The position numbers and the translations under genes were made by a program. Below are positions 54,197-62,471 of a DNA stretch of 64,000 nt, one piece after another. Positions within the stretch are counted from its first letter, which is position 1; each line of letters opens with the position of its first letter. Origin of the DNA: Bradyrhizobium diazoefficiens (GTDB taxonomy: Bacteria > Pseudomonadota > Alphaproteobacteria > Rhizobiales > Xanthobacteraceae); contig NZ_JAFCJJ010000031.1 in assembly GCF_018131015.1 (NCBI RefSeq), forward strand, positions 1-64,000, written 5' to 3'. A model generated the notes under the pieces. The model had not been told where the DNA came from. It made no database searches and saw only the letters and a program-made list of their open reading frames with translations.

Positions 54197-55312
54197 TCAA
54201 CTCGACTGGCCGATCTTCAATCGATCGTTCACCGGGGCCGCATTTCCCGCCATGGCGAGGCGGCGAAATTCAGTTGGGGTCAAATTTGTCGCGGCCTTGA
54301 AGGCGCGGTTGAACGGCCCGATCGACTGGAAACCTGTGTCCATCGCAATTGTCAGCACCGGGACTTCCACTTGTTCGGGGTCGACCAGCGCCGCCTTGGC
54401 TTCCCCGATCCGGTAATGATTGAGAAACGCATTGAAATTGCGGTAGCCGAGGCCCTCATTGATGAGCTGCCGCAGCCGGTATTCCGGCACGCCAAGCTCG
54501 GCGGCTAGCGACCCAATGGTCACCCCCTCGCGCCGGTAGATGCGCTCGACGGTCATCAACTGTTCCAACCGGCGCAAGAGAGCCGGTTCGATCGCGGCAG
54601 GCTTGCGCTGATCGTCAGACGCCTTGGCTGGCGCGCCCAAGGGGACATCTGTCGGGGGCAGCAGGATCGAACCGTTCCGCGTCCCCGCCTCCAGCAGATT
54701 CCATGCGCTCAAGCCGACCAGCACAAGCAGAGCGAAGGCGTTGGCGACGCTAGCCATGGAAAAAACGGGAGCCGTGGGCTGCTGCAAGAAGCTCAAATAA
54801 GAGCTGAGAACGATTTGGGCCGACGCCCCGATCAAGACCACCAGCCGGAGCCGACGCCGGCCCTGCACGAGGTCCGCCCGCCAGGTGAGAAGCGTCTGCG
54901 CCACCGCCAACAACGCCAGGCCGAGAAAGGTGAACGACAGCGTGCGTTCGATCGCAATCTCGAGCGCGGCCGATCGCGTGATGCCGCTGGCGTCCAGCCA
55001 TTGCGCGACGGCGACGGCCGCCCACAAGACTCCATGCCAGGGCCGCGGCACGAAATCGTCATCGAAGGCGGCACGCGCCCATAGCCAGAACACGACACAG
55101 TTCGCGCTGGACAACGCCAGCAGCAACAGGCCCCACCATGCAAACGGCCGCGGGAACGTCGGCGCCGTGCAGATCATCGAAGCCGCGGCGCCGATCGCGA
55201 GCGCGGCGGCCAGCAACGCGGCCGTGCTGTCGCGGCGATCGCGCAGCGCAAGAGCCGCGATCAGCAGGCACAATGCTACGACGGCGCCCCGTAACCCCAG
55301 ATCGATCGACAT
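54197..55312 (-). CDS. Membrane-bound AraC-family regulator
   Basis: A 371-residue protein. The first 215 residues hold about six or seven membrane helices (LRGAVVALCLLIAALAL onwards), and the C-terminal 110 residues are an AraC DNA-binding domain (MTVERIYRREGVTIGSLAAELGVPEYRLRQLINEGLGYRNFNAFLNHYRIGEAK...). Such proteins sense a signal in or near the membrane. It is codirectional with the serine hydrolase gene after 105 bp and likely controls it, as with similar pairs near beta-lactamase-type genes. The start at 55312 gives a membrane helix at once. Confidence 0.88.
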   Translation of the reverse strand: MSIDLGLRGAVVALCLLIAALALRDRRDSTAALLAAALAIGAAASMICTAPTFPRPFAWWGLLLLALSSANCVVFWLWARAAFDDDFVPRPWHGVLWAAVAVAQWLDASGITRSAALEIAIERTLSFTFLGLALLAVAQTLLTWRADLVQGRRRLRLVVLIGASAQIVLSSYLSFLQQPTAPVFSMASVANAFALLVLVGLSAWNLLEAGTRNGSILLPPTDVPLGAPAKASDDQRKPAAIEPALLRRLEQLMTVERIYRREGVTIGSLAAELGVPEYRLRQLINEGLGYRNFNAFLNHYRIGEAKAALVDPEQVEVPVLTIAMDTGFQSIGPFNRAFKAATNLTPTEFRRLAMAGNAAPVNDRLKIGQSS

Positions 55313-55598
55313 CAAACCGCTGGTGTCCACGACCGGAAATACTCCGAATGCCAATGTTGATGCCAAAGCCGCGCAGGTTCGCTCATATGCCCCTTGGCCT
55401 GCCGGACACTTCCACAATGGGCATCAATGCTCAATCACTGCCGGCATGTCTACGGACACTCAACCAGGAGGCGGGGACATGGAGGATGGTTGTCGATGGC
55501 GTGGAGCAGACCCCGCGTTCCGGAGCGGATATCTCGGCCGACCTGACGAGACCAATCAAGCGATCGGCTGGCACTGGCTGCGATGGATGATGCCGAAA

Positions 55599-55675
55599 TG
55601 GCGCGCCCGGAACGATTCGAACGTCCGACCCTCAGATTCGTAGTCTGATGCTCTATCCAGCTGAGCTACGGGCGC
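55599..55675 (-). tRNA. tRNA-Arg (anticodon ACG)
   Basis: The cloverleaf is complete: acceptor stem GCGCCCG/CGGGCGC, D-arm AGCTCAGCTGGATAGAGC, anticodon arm TCAGA-CTACGAA-TCTGA with ACG (read as inosine, ICG), T-arm GGACG-TTCGAAT-CGTTC, and encoded CCA at 55601-55599. It serves the frequent CGN codons. Confidence 0.96.
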
Positions 55676-55846
55676 GTTTTCGCAAAGCAGCGGTCGCGGG
55701 CATGGCCCACAACCCGTCTCCCGGACGGAAACCGGAAGAGGGTGCGAAAGAGCGCTCTGACTAACCGCTCTTGCCGGCGTTGGCAAGGTCCGCCTTGGGG
55801 AGATTTTGCAGGGAAATGGCGGTTTCCGGGTCGGCCTATGGCCGAC

Positions 55847-57370
55847 TTACGCCCGCGCCCGCTCGTTGCGGATCGACAGCAGTTCCACGGGGCGGTCGGG
55901 GATGACGATGCGGAAGGTGGCGCCGATGGTGCCTTCGACCAGGTGGATCTCGCCGCCATGGGCCCGGATCAACTCGGCGGCTATCGCGAGGCCGAGGCCG
56001 CTTCCGCCGGGGCGGCCGGAGGTCTGGAACGCCTCGAACAGATGCTCCCGGGTCTTCTGGGGGACCCCCGGACCGGTGTCGGACACCTCGAGAATGGCAA
56101 CCGCGCCTTCGCGCTTGCCGGTGATCCGGATCTGCTGCGCACCGCGCTCGCCGGACGATTGGCTCTCCAGCGCCTGGGCTGCGTTGCGGACGAGGTTGAG
56201 CAGCACCCGGAACAAATGGTCGGGATCGGCATCGACCGAGAGTCCGCGTTCGATCGCGGCGACCCAGACGATCGAGGCGTCGTTGGCAAGGCCCGCGGTC
56301 TCGCGCACCTCCAGCACCACCGGCTCGATCGGCAGCATGCGCCGGTCGGGCGCGGCCTCCTGGGCGCGGCCATAAGAGAGCGTCGACTGGCAGAAGGCGA
56401 TGGCGCGCTCGAGCGAGCGCACGAGCTTTGGCGCAAAGCGCTGCACCCGCGGATCGGGCACGCTGGCGAGCTGGTCGGACAGGAGCTGGGCCGAGGCCAG
56501 GAGATTGCGCAGATCGTGGTTGATCTTGGAGACCGCGAGGCCAAGCGCGGCGAGCCGGCTCTTCTGGTTCAGCATCGACATCAGGTCGCGCTGCATGTCG
56601 GACAATTCGCGCTCGGCGACCCCGATCTCGTCGCTGCGCTGGCTCGGCACGATGATCCCCGCCGAGCTCTCCGGATTTTCGTGGAAGCCGACCAGGCTAG
56701 CGGTGAGCCGCCGCATCGGCCGCACGAACAGATAGTGCAAGGCGAGGTAGACCAGGCCCGCGGTCAGGACCGCGATGATCAGCGCCACGACCACGACGTT
56801 GCGGGAGAAGCGGTACATCGACTGCCGCAGCGGCTGCTCGTCGGTGACGATCTCGATGAACTGGGCGGTGCCGACGCCGGGACCGACGATGCGGATCGCC
56901 TGGTTGCCGGTCTCAAGCATCATCTGGAACGAGCCGGTGATCGCCTCCCACGCGGTCATGTCGCGCAGGTCGATGTCGTGCTCGATGGTGACAGGCAGGT
57001 TGTCGCTGGCGAGCAGCCGGCGCTGCTGGCCCATCTTGATGGCGACCGCGCGGGCATTGATGCTTTTCAGGATCTGGCGCGACAGCGATTCCGGGACCAT
57101 GCCGAGCGGCGCCGCATCGAGCACCAGGGCCGCGGTGTTGGCGGCTGCAACGCGGTCGTTGAGCCGGTTCACCCAGAAGTTGGCGATCGCCGGCACGTAG
57201 AGCAGGACGGCCGCGATCATCACCAAGGGAACGGTGAGCAGCAAAAGCTTGCCCGACAGGCCGAGCCCGCGCGAGACGCGCGGCCGCGTCACCGGCGGTT
57301 CCACCTGATCCACGGACCGATCCCGAGATTGATCAAGGTCCTGGGTCGACGGAAGGTCTGTCGCTGCCAC
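55847..57370 (-). CDS. HAMP-domain sensor histidine kinase
   Basis: A 507-residue membrane kinase. TM1 at about 41-62 and TM2 at about 190-212 enclose a short periplasmic sensor; HAMP is about 213-270; the dimerisation helix has H285 in AVSKINHDLRNLLAS; the HATPase domain is about 385-500 (N box NLVRNAAQALES, G1 DTGPGVP, G2 GGSGLGLAIA). No response regulator is next to it. The His motif NHDLRN is unusual compared with SHELRT. It is divergent from rpmH. Confidence 0.9.
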   Translation of the reverse strand: MAATDLPSTQDLDQSRDRSVDQVEPPVTRPRVSRGLGLSGKLLLLTVPLVMIAAVLLYVPAIANFWVNRLNDRVAAANTAALVLDAAPLGMVPESLSRQILKSINARAVAIKMGQQRRLLASDNLPVTIEHDIDLRDMTAWEAITGSFQMMLETGNQAIRIVGPGVGTAQFIEIVTDEQPLRQSMYRFSRNVVVVALIIAVLTAGLVYLALHYLFVRPMRRLTASLVGFHENPESSAGIIVPSQRSDEIGVAERELSDMQRDLMSMLNQKSRLAALGLAVSKINHDLRNLLASAQLLSDQLASVPDPRVQRFAPKLVRSLERAIAFCQSTLSYGRAQEAAPDRRMLPIEPVVLEVRETAGLANDASIVWVAAIERGLSVDADPDHLFRVLLNLVRNAAQALESQSSGERGAQQIRITGKREGAVAILEVSDTGPGVPQKTREHLFEAFQTSGRPGGSGLGLAIAAELIRAHGGEIHLVEGTIGATFRIVIPDRPVELLSIRNERARA

Positions 57371-57563
57371 GAAATCGCCCCTGCTGGCCTTTGGCTAGTC
57401 CTTGGCTTGGAGAGCATGCGACCCTCCCCCCGGGGCCGTCAAATTACGGATCGCTAATCTCCGGACGTGGTATGTAGGGGTGGATATGACATATCGCCAC
57501 CGTCCGGGTTAAAAAACCTCGCCGAAACAGCGATATTCACCTGGGCTGTGCGGTCCAGCGGCG

Positions 57564-57592
57564 TTGACGAAGACAGGGCGCTCCCTTATAAG
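57564..57592 (+). promoter_or_regulatory. Sigma-70-type promoter of the rpmH operon
   Basis: -35 TTGACG (57564-57569), 17-base spacer, -10 TATAAG (57587-57592), 140 bp before the rpmH start. Strong match, as expected for a ribosomal protein operon. Confidence 0.85.
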
Positions 57593-57644
57593 CCGCGCAA
57601 ATTGTCCGCGATGACCCGGTGCGATACCGGGAGCGGCTCTCTTG

Positions 57645-57670
57645 GGGCCGAAAACGGCCCGTTTTGGGCC
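57645..57670 (+). promoter_or_regulatory. Mutually exclusive hairpins in the rpmH leader
   Basis: GGGCCG-AAAA-CGGCCC (57645-57660) is followed by GTTTT and can alternatively pair GGCCC-GTTTT-GGGCC (57656-57670). The first stem with T-run resembles an attenuator; the second would disrupt it. Confidence 0.5.
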
Positions 57671-57732
57671 GCATCTTCCGGACTTTACCATCAATTCTAC
57701 AGGCAAATTGCCCGGTCAGCGGAGAAAAACCC

Positions 57733-57867
57733 GTGAAGCGGACTTATCAACCCAGCAAACTGGTGCGCAAGCGCCGTCACGGCTTCCGCGCCCGTCTCGC
57801 CACCGCCGGCGGCCGCAAGGTTCTCGCCGCCCGCCGCGCTCGCGGCCGCAAGCGTCTGAGCGCCTGA
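57733..57867 (+). CDS. rpmH: 50S ribosomal protein L34
   Basis: L34 (44 aa), a basic protein of the large subunit: VKRTYQPSKLVRKRRHGFRARLA..., with the family's KR-rich core and end RGRKRLSA. It starts with GTG 57733, preceded by GGAG 8 bases upstream; GTG starts are common for L34 here. First gene of rpmH-rnpA-yidC-engB, transcribed from the promoter at 57564. Confidence 0.97.
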   Translation: MKRTYQPSKLVRKRRHGFRARLATAGGRKVLAARRARGRKRLSA

Positions 57868-57896
57868 GCCAGACCGGCCCCTTTTGGGATTTCATC

Positions 57897-58295
57897 ATGG
57901 ATCGGCTGAGGCAGCGGGCGGATTTCCTCGCCGTTGCCAATGGCGCGCGGGTGAATAGTCCCGCGTTCGTCCTGCAGTGCCGCCGCCGCGATGACGGCGG
58001 CCCGATCCGGATCGGCTTTACCGTTACCAAGAAGAACGGCAACGCCCCTGAACGCAATCGCATCCGGCGCCGGCTTCGCGAACTCGTGAAGCGGCTCGAT
58101 CCGGTGTCGATCCAGCCCCATCATGATTATGTCCTGGTCGGCCGAAGGGACGCGCTCACGCGCGACTTCGCCACCATGCTCGACGATCTGCGCATAGCGC
58201 TCGCGAAGCCCGCGCGGCATACGGCCAAGGGGCAGACCACGGGACGCGGCCGCACCCCCGGCCCTGCGCCCGCAGTCAGCCGCAAACCGGATTGA
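57897..58295 (+). CDS. rnpA: Ribonuclease P protein component
   Basis: RnpA (132 aa) is the protein subunit that helps RNase P RNA process tRNA 5' ends. The family RNR motif is in KKNGNAPERNRIRRRLRELV, and FTVTKK precedes it. It lies 29 bp after rpmH, cotranscribed as in most bacteria. The 20-residue C-terminal tail is Gly/Pro-rich, longer than usual, with no known role. Confidence 0.96.
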   Translation: MDRLRQRADFLAVANGARVNSPAFVLQCRRRDDGGPIRIGFTVTKKNGNAPERNRIRRRLRELVKRLDPVSIQPHHDYVLVGRRDALTRDFATMLDDLRIALAKPARHTAKGQTTGRGRTPGPAPAVSRKPD

Positions 58296-58311
58296 TGACG
58301 AGACAATAGAG

Positions 58312-60204
58312 ATGACCGACAATCGCAATACCATCCTCGCCGTCATTCTGTCCGGCCTGGTCCTGATCGCCTGGCAGTATTTCTACAACGTGCCGCAGAT
58401 GGAGAAGCAGCGCGCCCAGCAGCAGGCGCAGGCCGAGCTCCAGAAGGGCACGCCGCAGCCGACGGCCTCCTCGACCCCGGGTGCCGCGCCGCAGGCGGGC
58501 AGTGCGCCGCAGCCCGGCAGCGCCGGCGCTCCATCCGCGCCCCAGGCCGCCAACCAGCCCGCCCAGCCGACGGTGAGCCGCGACGCTGCGATTGCTGCTT
58601 CGCCCCGGGTCAGGATCGATACGCCGCGTCTGACCGGCAGCATCGCGCTGAAGGGAGCGCGCATCGACGACCTCGCACTGGTGCAATATCGCGAAACGGT
58701 CGATCCCAAGTCGCCGCCGATCATTCTCTACTCGCCCTCGGGCACCGCTCAGCCCTATTACGCCGAGTTTGGCTGGGTCGGGGCGAGCAAGCTGCCGGAC
58801 TCTCAAACCGTGTGGCAGCAGGACGGCAGCGGCAGCCTGACGCCATCGACGCCGATCGTGCTGAAGTGGGACAACGGCGAGGGTCTCACATTCCGCCGCA
58901 CAATTTCGATTGACGATCACTATCTCTTCAGCGTCAAGGACGAGGTGAGCAACGTCGGCAACGCGCCCGTCACGCTCTATCCATACGCGTTGATCTCGCG
59001 CCATGGCACGCCGCAGGTCTCGGGGTACTACATCCTTCATGAAGGCCTGATCGGCTATCTCGGTGACCAGGGCTTGCAGGAGAAAGCCTACAAGGCCGTT
59101 GCCGAAGCCCCCGCGATCCGCAACGGCGGACACGGATTCGAATTCAACAACGTCACAAATGCCTGGCTTGGCATCACTGACAAATACTGGGCGTCGGCGC
59201 TTCTTCCCGACACCTCCGCAACGCTCAAGGCGAGCTTCGTCGCCGAGCCCGGTGCGCAGATCCGGTACCAGACCGACTATCTGCAAAACCCGGTGACCGT
59301 CGCGATCGGCGGCAGCGCGACCGCGAACACGCGGCTGTTCGCGGGTGCCAAGGAGGCCAGCGTGGTCGGCGTGTTCCCGTTCGCAGGCCTCGGCGGCTAC
59401 AACAAGGCGCTCGGCCTCAACCATTTCGACCTGCTGATCGACTGGGGCTGGTTCTACTTCATCACCAAGCCGATGTTCCTCGGCCTCGACTTCTTCTACC
59501 GGTTCTTCGGCAATTTCGGCATCTCGATCCTGCTCGTGACCGTGATCGTGAAGCTCCTGTTCTTCCCGCTGGCGAACAAGTCCTACGCCTCGATGGCGAA
59601 GATGAAGTCGATCCAGCCGCAGCTGCAGGCGCTGAAGGAGCGCTATCCCGACGACAAGGTGAAGCAGCAGCAGGAGATGATGGAGATCTACCGCAAGGAG
59701 AAGATCAATCCGGTCGCCGGCTGTCTTCCCGTTGTGATCCAGATCCCGGTGTTCTTCTCGCTCTACAAGGTGCTGTTCGTCACCATCGAGATGCGGCACG
59801 CGCCGTTCATTGGCTGGATCAAGGATCTCTCCGCGCCGGATCCGACCAATCTGTTCAACCTGTTCGGCCTGATCCCGTTCGATCCGACCACAATTCCCCT
59901 GTTCGGCCACTATCTCGCGCTCGGCATCTGGCCGATCATCATGGGCATCACGATGTGGTTCCAGATGAAGCTGAACCCGACGCCGCCGGATCCGACGCAG
60001 CAGATCATCTTCAACTGGATGCCGCTGATCTTCACCTTCATGCTGGCAGGCTTCCCGGCGGGCCTCGTGATCTACTGGGCCTGGAACAATTTGCTCTCGG
60101 TGGTCCAGCAGAGCTACATCATGCGCCGCAACGGCGTGAAGGTGGAGCTGCTCGACAACATTCGAAGCTTGTTCAAAAAAAAAGTGACGACTGAGGCGAC
60201 GTAG
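58312..60204 (+). CDS. yidC: Membrane protein insertase YidC
   Basis: YidC (630 aa) inserts and folds inner-membrane proteins, alone or with SecYEG. The N-terminal TM (about 8-25) is followed by an Ala/Pro/Gln-rich linker (about 30-85), the large periplasmic beta-sandwich (about 95-350), and the conserved core of five TMs (about 365-600) with INPVAGCLPVVIQIPVFFSLYKV and the hydrophilic groove Arg in this block. It starts 16 bp after rnpA. Gram-negative length and layout are complete. Confidence 0.97.
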   Translation: MTDNRNTILAVILSGLVLIAWQYFYNVPQMEKQRAQQQAQAELQKGTPQPTASSTPGAAPQAGSAPQPGSAGAPSAPQAANQPAQPTVSRDAAIAASPRVRIDTPRLTGSIALKGARIDDLALVQYRETVDPKSPPIILYSPSGTAQPYYAEFGWVGASKLPDSQTVWQQDGSGSLTPSTPIVLKWDNGEGLTFRRTISIDDHYLFSVKDEVSNVGNAPVTLYPYALISRHGTPQVSGYYILHEGLIGYLGDQGLQEKAYKAVAEAPAIRNGGHGFEFNNVTNAWLGITDKYWASALLPDTSATLKASFVAEPGAQIRYQTDYLQNPVTVAIGGSATANTRLFAGAKEASVVGVFPFAGLGGYNKALGLNHFDLLIDWGWFYFITKPMFLGLDFFYRFFGNFGISILLVTVIVKLLFFPLANKSYASMAKMKSIQPQLQALKERYPDDKVKQQQEMMEIYRKEKINPVAGCLPVVIQIPVFFSLYKVLFVTIEMRHAPFIGWIKDLSAPDPTNLFNLFGLIPFDPTTIPLFGHYLALGIWPIIMGITMWFQMKLNPTPPDPTQQIIFNWMPLIFTFMLAGFPAGLVIYWAWNNLLSVVQQSYIMRRNGVKVELLDNIRSLFKKKVTTEAT

Positions 60205-60237
60205 CCGTCATTGCGGAACCAAGCTGCCTCCACATCG

Positions 60238-60324
60238 TCATGCCCGGGCTCGTCCCGGGCATCCACGTTTTGGAGCGTATCGTGCAGATGGACGTGGATG
60301 GCCGGGACAAGCCCGGCCATGACG
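60238..60324. repeat. Intergenic palindromic repeat (TCATGCCCGGGCT / GGCCGGGACAAGCCCGGCC family)
   Basis: Two GC-rich hairpins (CCCGGG-CTCGT-CCCGGG and GGCCGGGACAAGCCCGGCC) flanked by CATCCACG and CGTGGATG. It lies between yidC and engB and, if translated, reads MPGLVPGIHV, a well-known mis-annotated frame. A close copy is at 62496-62579. Confidence 0.85.
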
Positions 60325-60341
60325 AGGAGCGAGGCCTTCGC

Positions 60342-60995
60342 ATGACCGACGACAAAGATGCGAAGCTGATCGAGGCCGGGCGAAAGCTGTTCGCCCGCGA
60401 CTGGCAGTTCATCTGGGCCTCGCCCTCGATCGCGACGCTGCCGCCGATGGCGGGGCTGGAGATCGCCTTTGCCGGCCGCTCCAATGTCGGCAAGTCGAGC
60501 CTGATCAACGCGCTGACCGGCCGCAACGCGCTGGCGCGCACCTCGCATACGCCGGGCCGCACCCAGGAGCTGATCTTCTTCGAGGTCCCCGGGAAAAGTG
60601 ACCTGCGCCTCGTCGACATGCCCGGCTACGGCTATGCCAAGGCGCCGAAGACGCAGGTCGCCTCCTGGACCGACCTGATCCACAAATTCCTGCTCGGCCG
60701 CGCCTCGCTCGCGCGCGTCTACGTGCTGATCGACGCGCGGCACGGGCTGAAGGACGTCGATCTCGAGGTCCTCAAGACGCTCGATCGCTCCGCCGTCAGC
60801 TACCAGATCGTGCTGACCAAGGCCGACCAGGTGAAGCCGGCCGAGCTCGCCTCGCGCATCGCCGAGACCGAGGCCGCGCTGGCCAAGCATCCGGCCGCGT
60901 TCCCGAACGTGCTCGCGACATCGTCACGGAGCTCGACCGGCATGGCCGAGTTGCGCGCCGCGATGGCCAAGCTGCTGGAGGAGCGCAGCCCGTGA
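60342..60995 (+). CDS. engB: Ribosome-biogenesis GTP-binding protein YsxC/EngB
   Basis: A 217-residue GTPase for large-subunit assembly. G1 is GRSNVGKS, G2 region TSHTPGRTQ, G3 DMPGYGYA and G4 TKAD. ATG 60342 has GAGGAGCGAGG upstream; the longer frame from 60240 reads through the repeat and is not a real N-terminus. It overlaps the DUF423 gene by GTGA. Confidence 0.95.
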   Translation: MTDDKDAKLIEAGRKLFARDWQFIWASPSIATLPPMAGLEIAFAGRSNVGKSSLINALTGRNALARTSHTPGRTQELIFFEVPGKSDLRLVDMPGYGYAKAPKTQVASWTDLIHKFLLGRASLARVYVLIDARHGLKDVDLEVLKTLDRSAVSYQIVLTKADQVKPAELASRIAETEAALAKHPAAFPNVLATSSRSSTGMAELRAAMAKLLEERSP

Positions 60996-61360
60996 CGATC
61001 GCCGATCGCCTGTTGATCGGGCTGGCCGGCCTGATGGGCGCCTCGGGCGTTGCGCTCGCGGCGGCGTCCGCCCACGGCGCTGATGCAGGGCGGCTCGCCT
61101 CGGCGAGCGCCATGCTGCTGTTTCATGCAACCGCCATACTTGCTGCGATCGCCCTGCTCGCGCGCGGGCTTCTGCATGGCGGAATTGGGCTCACCGCAGT
61201 GTTCGGCTTCGCAAGCGGCGCCGCGCTGTTCGCGGCCGATCTCGTCATGCGGCAATATGTGGGGCACGCGCTGTTTCCGATGGCGGCGCCCACGGGTGGG
61301 ACCGTGATGATTCTAAGCTGGCTGGCCGTAACGTTGGCGGCGGTGGTGACGAGGAAGTAG
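60992..61360 (+). CDS. DUF423 family membrane protein
   Basis: A 122-residue four-helix membrane protein (LLIGLAGLMGASGVALAAASAHG, then LLFHATAILAAIALLARG, GLTAVFGFASGAALFAADL and MILSWLAVTLAAVV) of the DUF423 family; function unknown. GTG 60992 overlaps the engB stop. Confidence 0.9.
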   Translation: MTIADRLLIGLAGLMGASGVALAAASAHGADAGRLASASAMLLFHATAILAAIALLARGLLHGGIGLTAVFGFASGAALFAADLVMRQYVGHALFPMAAPTGGTVMILSWLAVTLAAVVTRK

Positions 61361-61366
61361 CGGCTC

Positions 61367-61510
61367 GTGTCCCGGACGCGGTGCAGCGCTTAGCGCTGCT
61401 CCGCAGAGCCGGGACCCACGGCAGCCACATGGGCCCCGGCTCTGCAGCGCACCGCTGAACTGGACGATGCTTCGTATCGCCAGGGAAGCGCTGCGCTGCG
61501 TCCGGGGCAC
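61367..61510. repeat. Intergenic palindromic repeat (TGTCCCGGACGCGGTGCAGCG family)
   Basis: GTCCCGGACGCG at the left is mirrored by GCGCTGCGTCCGGGGCAC at the right, with a central GAGCCGGGACCCA/TGGGCCCCGGCTC pair. This is a widespread Bradyrhizobium intergenic repeat, lying between the DUF423 gene and argB. Confidence 0.75.
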
Positions 61511-61583
61511 GAAGACCACTTTGCGCCGCGCCCGCCAATCGGATAGAACGCGCACCGACAGTCCCGCCAGCGAGATCCGCCTC

Positions 61584-62471
61584 ATGACCGAAATCTCCCC
61601 GCTCGACCAGGCCCGCATCCTGTCCGAAGCGCTGCCGCACATGCAGCAGTATGACGAGGAAACCATCGTCATCAAATATGGCGGCCATGCCATGGGCGAC
61701 GAGGAGACCGCGAAGAACTTTGCCAGGGACATCGTGCTGCTGGAGCAGACCGCGATCAATCCGGTGGTGGTGCATGGCGGCGGGCCGCAGATCGCGACCA
61801 TGCTGAAGCGCCTCGGCATCGTCTCGGAGTTCGCCGCCGGCCTGCGCATCACCGACGCCGCCACCATCGAGATCGTCGAGATGGTGCTCGCCGGCTCCGT
61901 CAACAAGCAGATCGTCGGCTACATCAACGAGGCCGGCGGCAAGGCCGTCGGGCTCTCGGGCAAGGACGGCAACATGGTGAAGGCGTCGAAGACGACGCGG
62001 ACCATCATCGATCCGGACTCGCATATCGAGAAGGCGGTCGACCTCGGTTTCGTCGGCGATCCCGAGAAGGTCGACCTCACCCTGCTCAACCAGCTCATCG
62101 GCCACGAGCTGATCCCGGTGCTGGCGCCGCTCGCGACCTCCAAAGACGGCCAGACGCTCAACGTCAATGCCGACACCTTTGCCGGCGCGGTCGCGGGCGC
62201 GCTCAAGGCGAAACGACTGCTGCTGCTCACCGACGTGCCCGGCGTGCTCGACAAGTCGAAGAAGCTGATCCCGCAATTGTCCGTGAAGGACGCGCGAAAA
62301 CTGATCGCCGACGGCACGATTTCCGGCGGCATGATCCCGAAGGTCGAGACCTGCATCTACGCGCTCGAGCAGGGCGTGCAGGGCGTCGTCATCATCGACG
62401 GCAAGATGCAGCACGCGGTGCTGCTCGAGCTCTTCACCAACACGGGCACGGGAACGCTGATCCACAAGTGA
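61584..62471 (+). CDS. argB: Acetylglutamate kinase
   Basis: ArgB (295 aa) phosphorylates N-acetylglutamate in arginine synthesis. The motifs IKYGGHAM, VVVHGGGPQI, GLSGKDGNMV, and LTDVPGVLDKSKKLIPQLS are all present. ATG 61584 is supported by the hexameric-type N-terminal helix (TEISPLDQARILSEALPHMQQYDEETIVIKYGG); the upstream frame lies across a repeat and is rejected. Arg feedback-sensitive type by the long N-terminal helix (family knowledge). Confidence 0.96.
   Translation: MTEISPLDQARILSEALPHMQQYDEETIVIKYGGHAMGDEETAKNFARDIVLLEQTAINPVVVHGGGPQIATMLKRLGIVSEFAAGLRITDAATIEIVEMVLAGSVNKQIVGYINEAGGKAVGLSGKDGNMVKASKTTRTIIDPDSHIEKAVDLGFVGDPEKVDLTLLNQLIGHELIPVLAPLATSKDGQTLNVNADTFAGAVAGALKAKRLLLLTDVPGVLDKSKKLIPQLSVKDARKLIADGTISGGMIPKVETCIYALEQGVQGVVIIDGKMQHAVLLELFTNTGTGTLIHK

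Noticed and set aside
55599..55675. tRNA-Arg as an integration site of a genomic island
   Set aside because: No integrase, att duplication or foreign cargo lies next to it; flanking genes are core.
60240..60341. N-terminal extension of EngB reading MPGLVPGIHV
   Set aside because: It is the translation of an intergenic repeat; the ribosome site and family length support ATG 60342.
61467..61583. N-terminal extension of ArgB
   Set aside because: Encoded by the end of an intergenic repeat and not family-like; ATG 61584 fits the known N-terminal helix.
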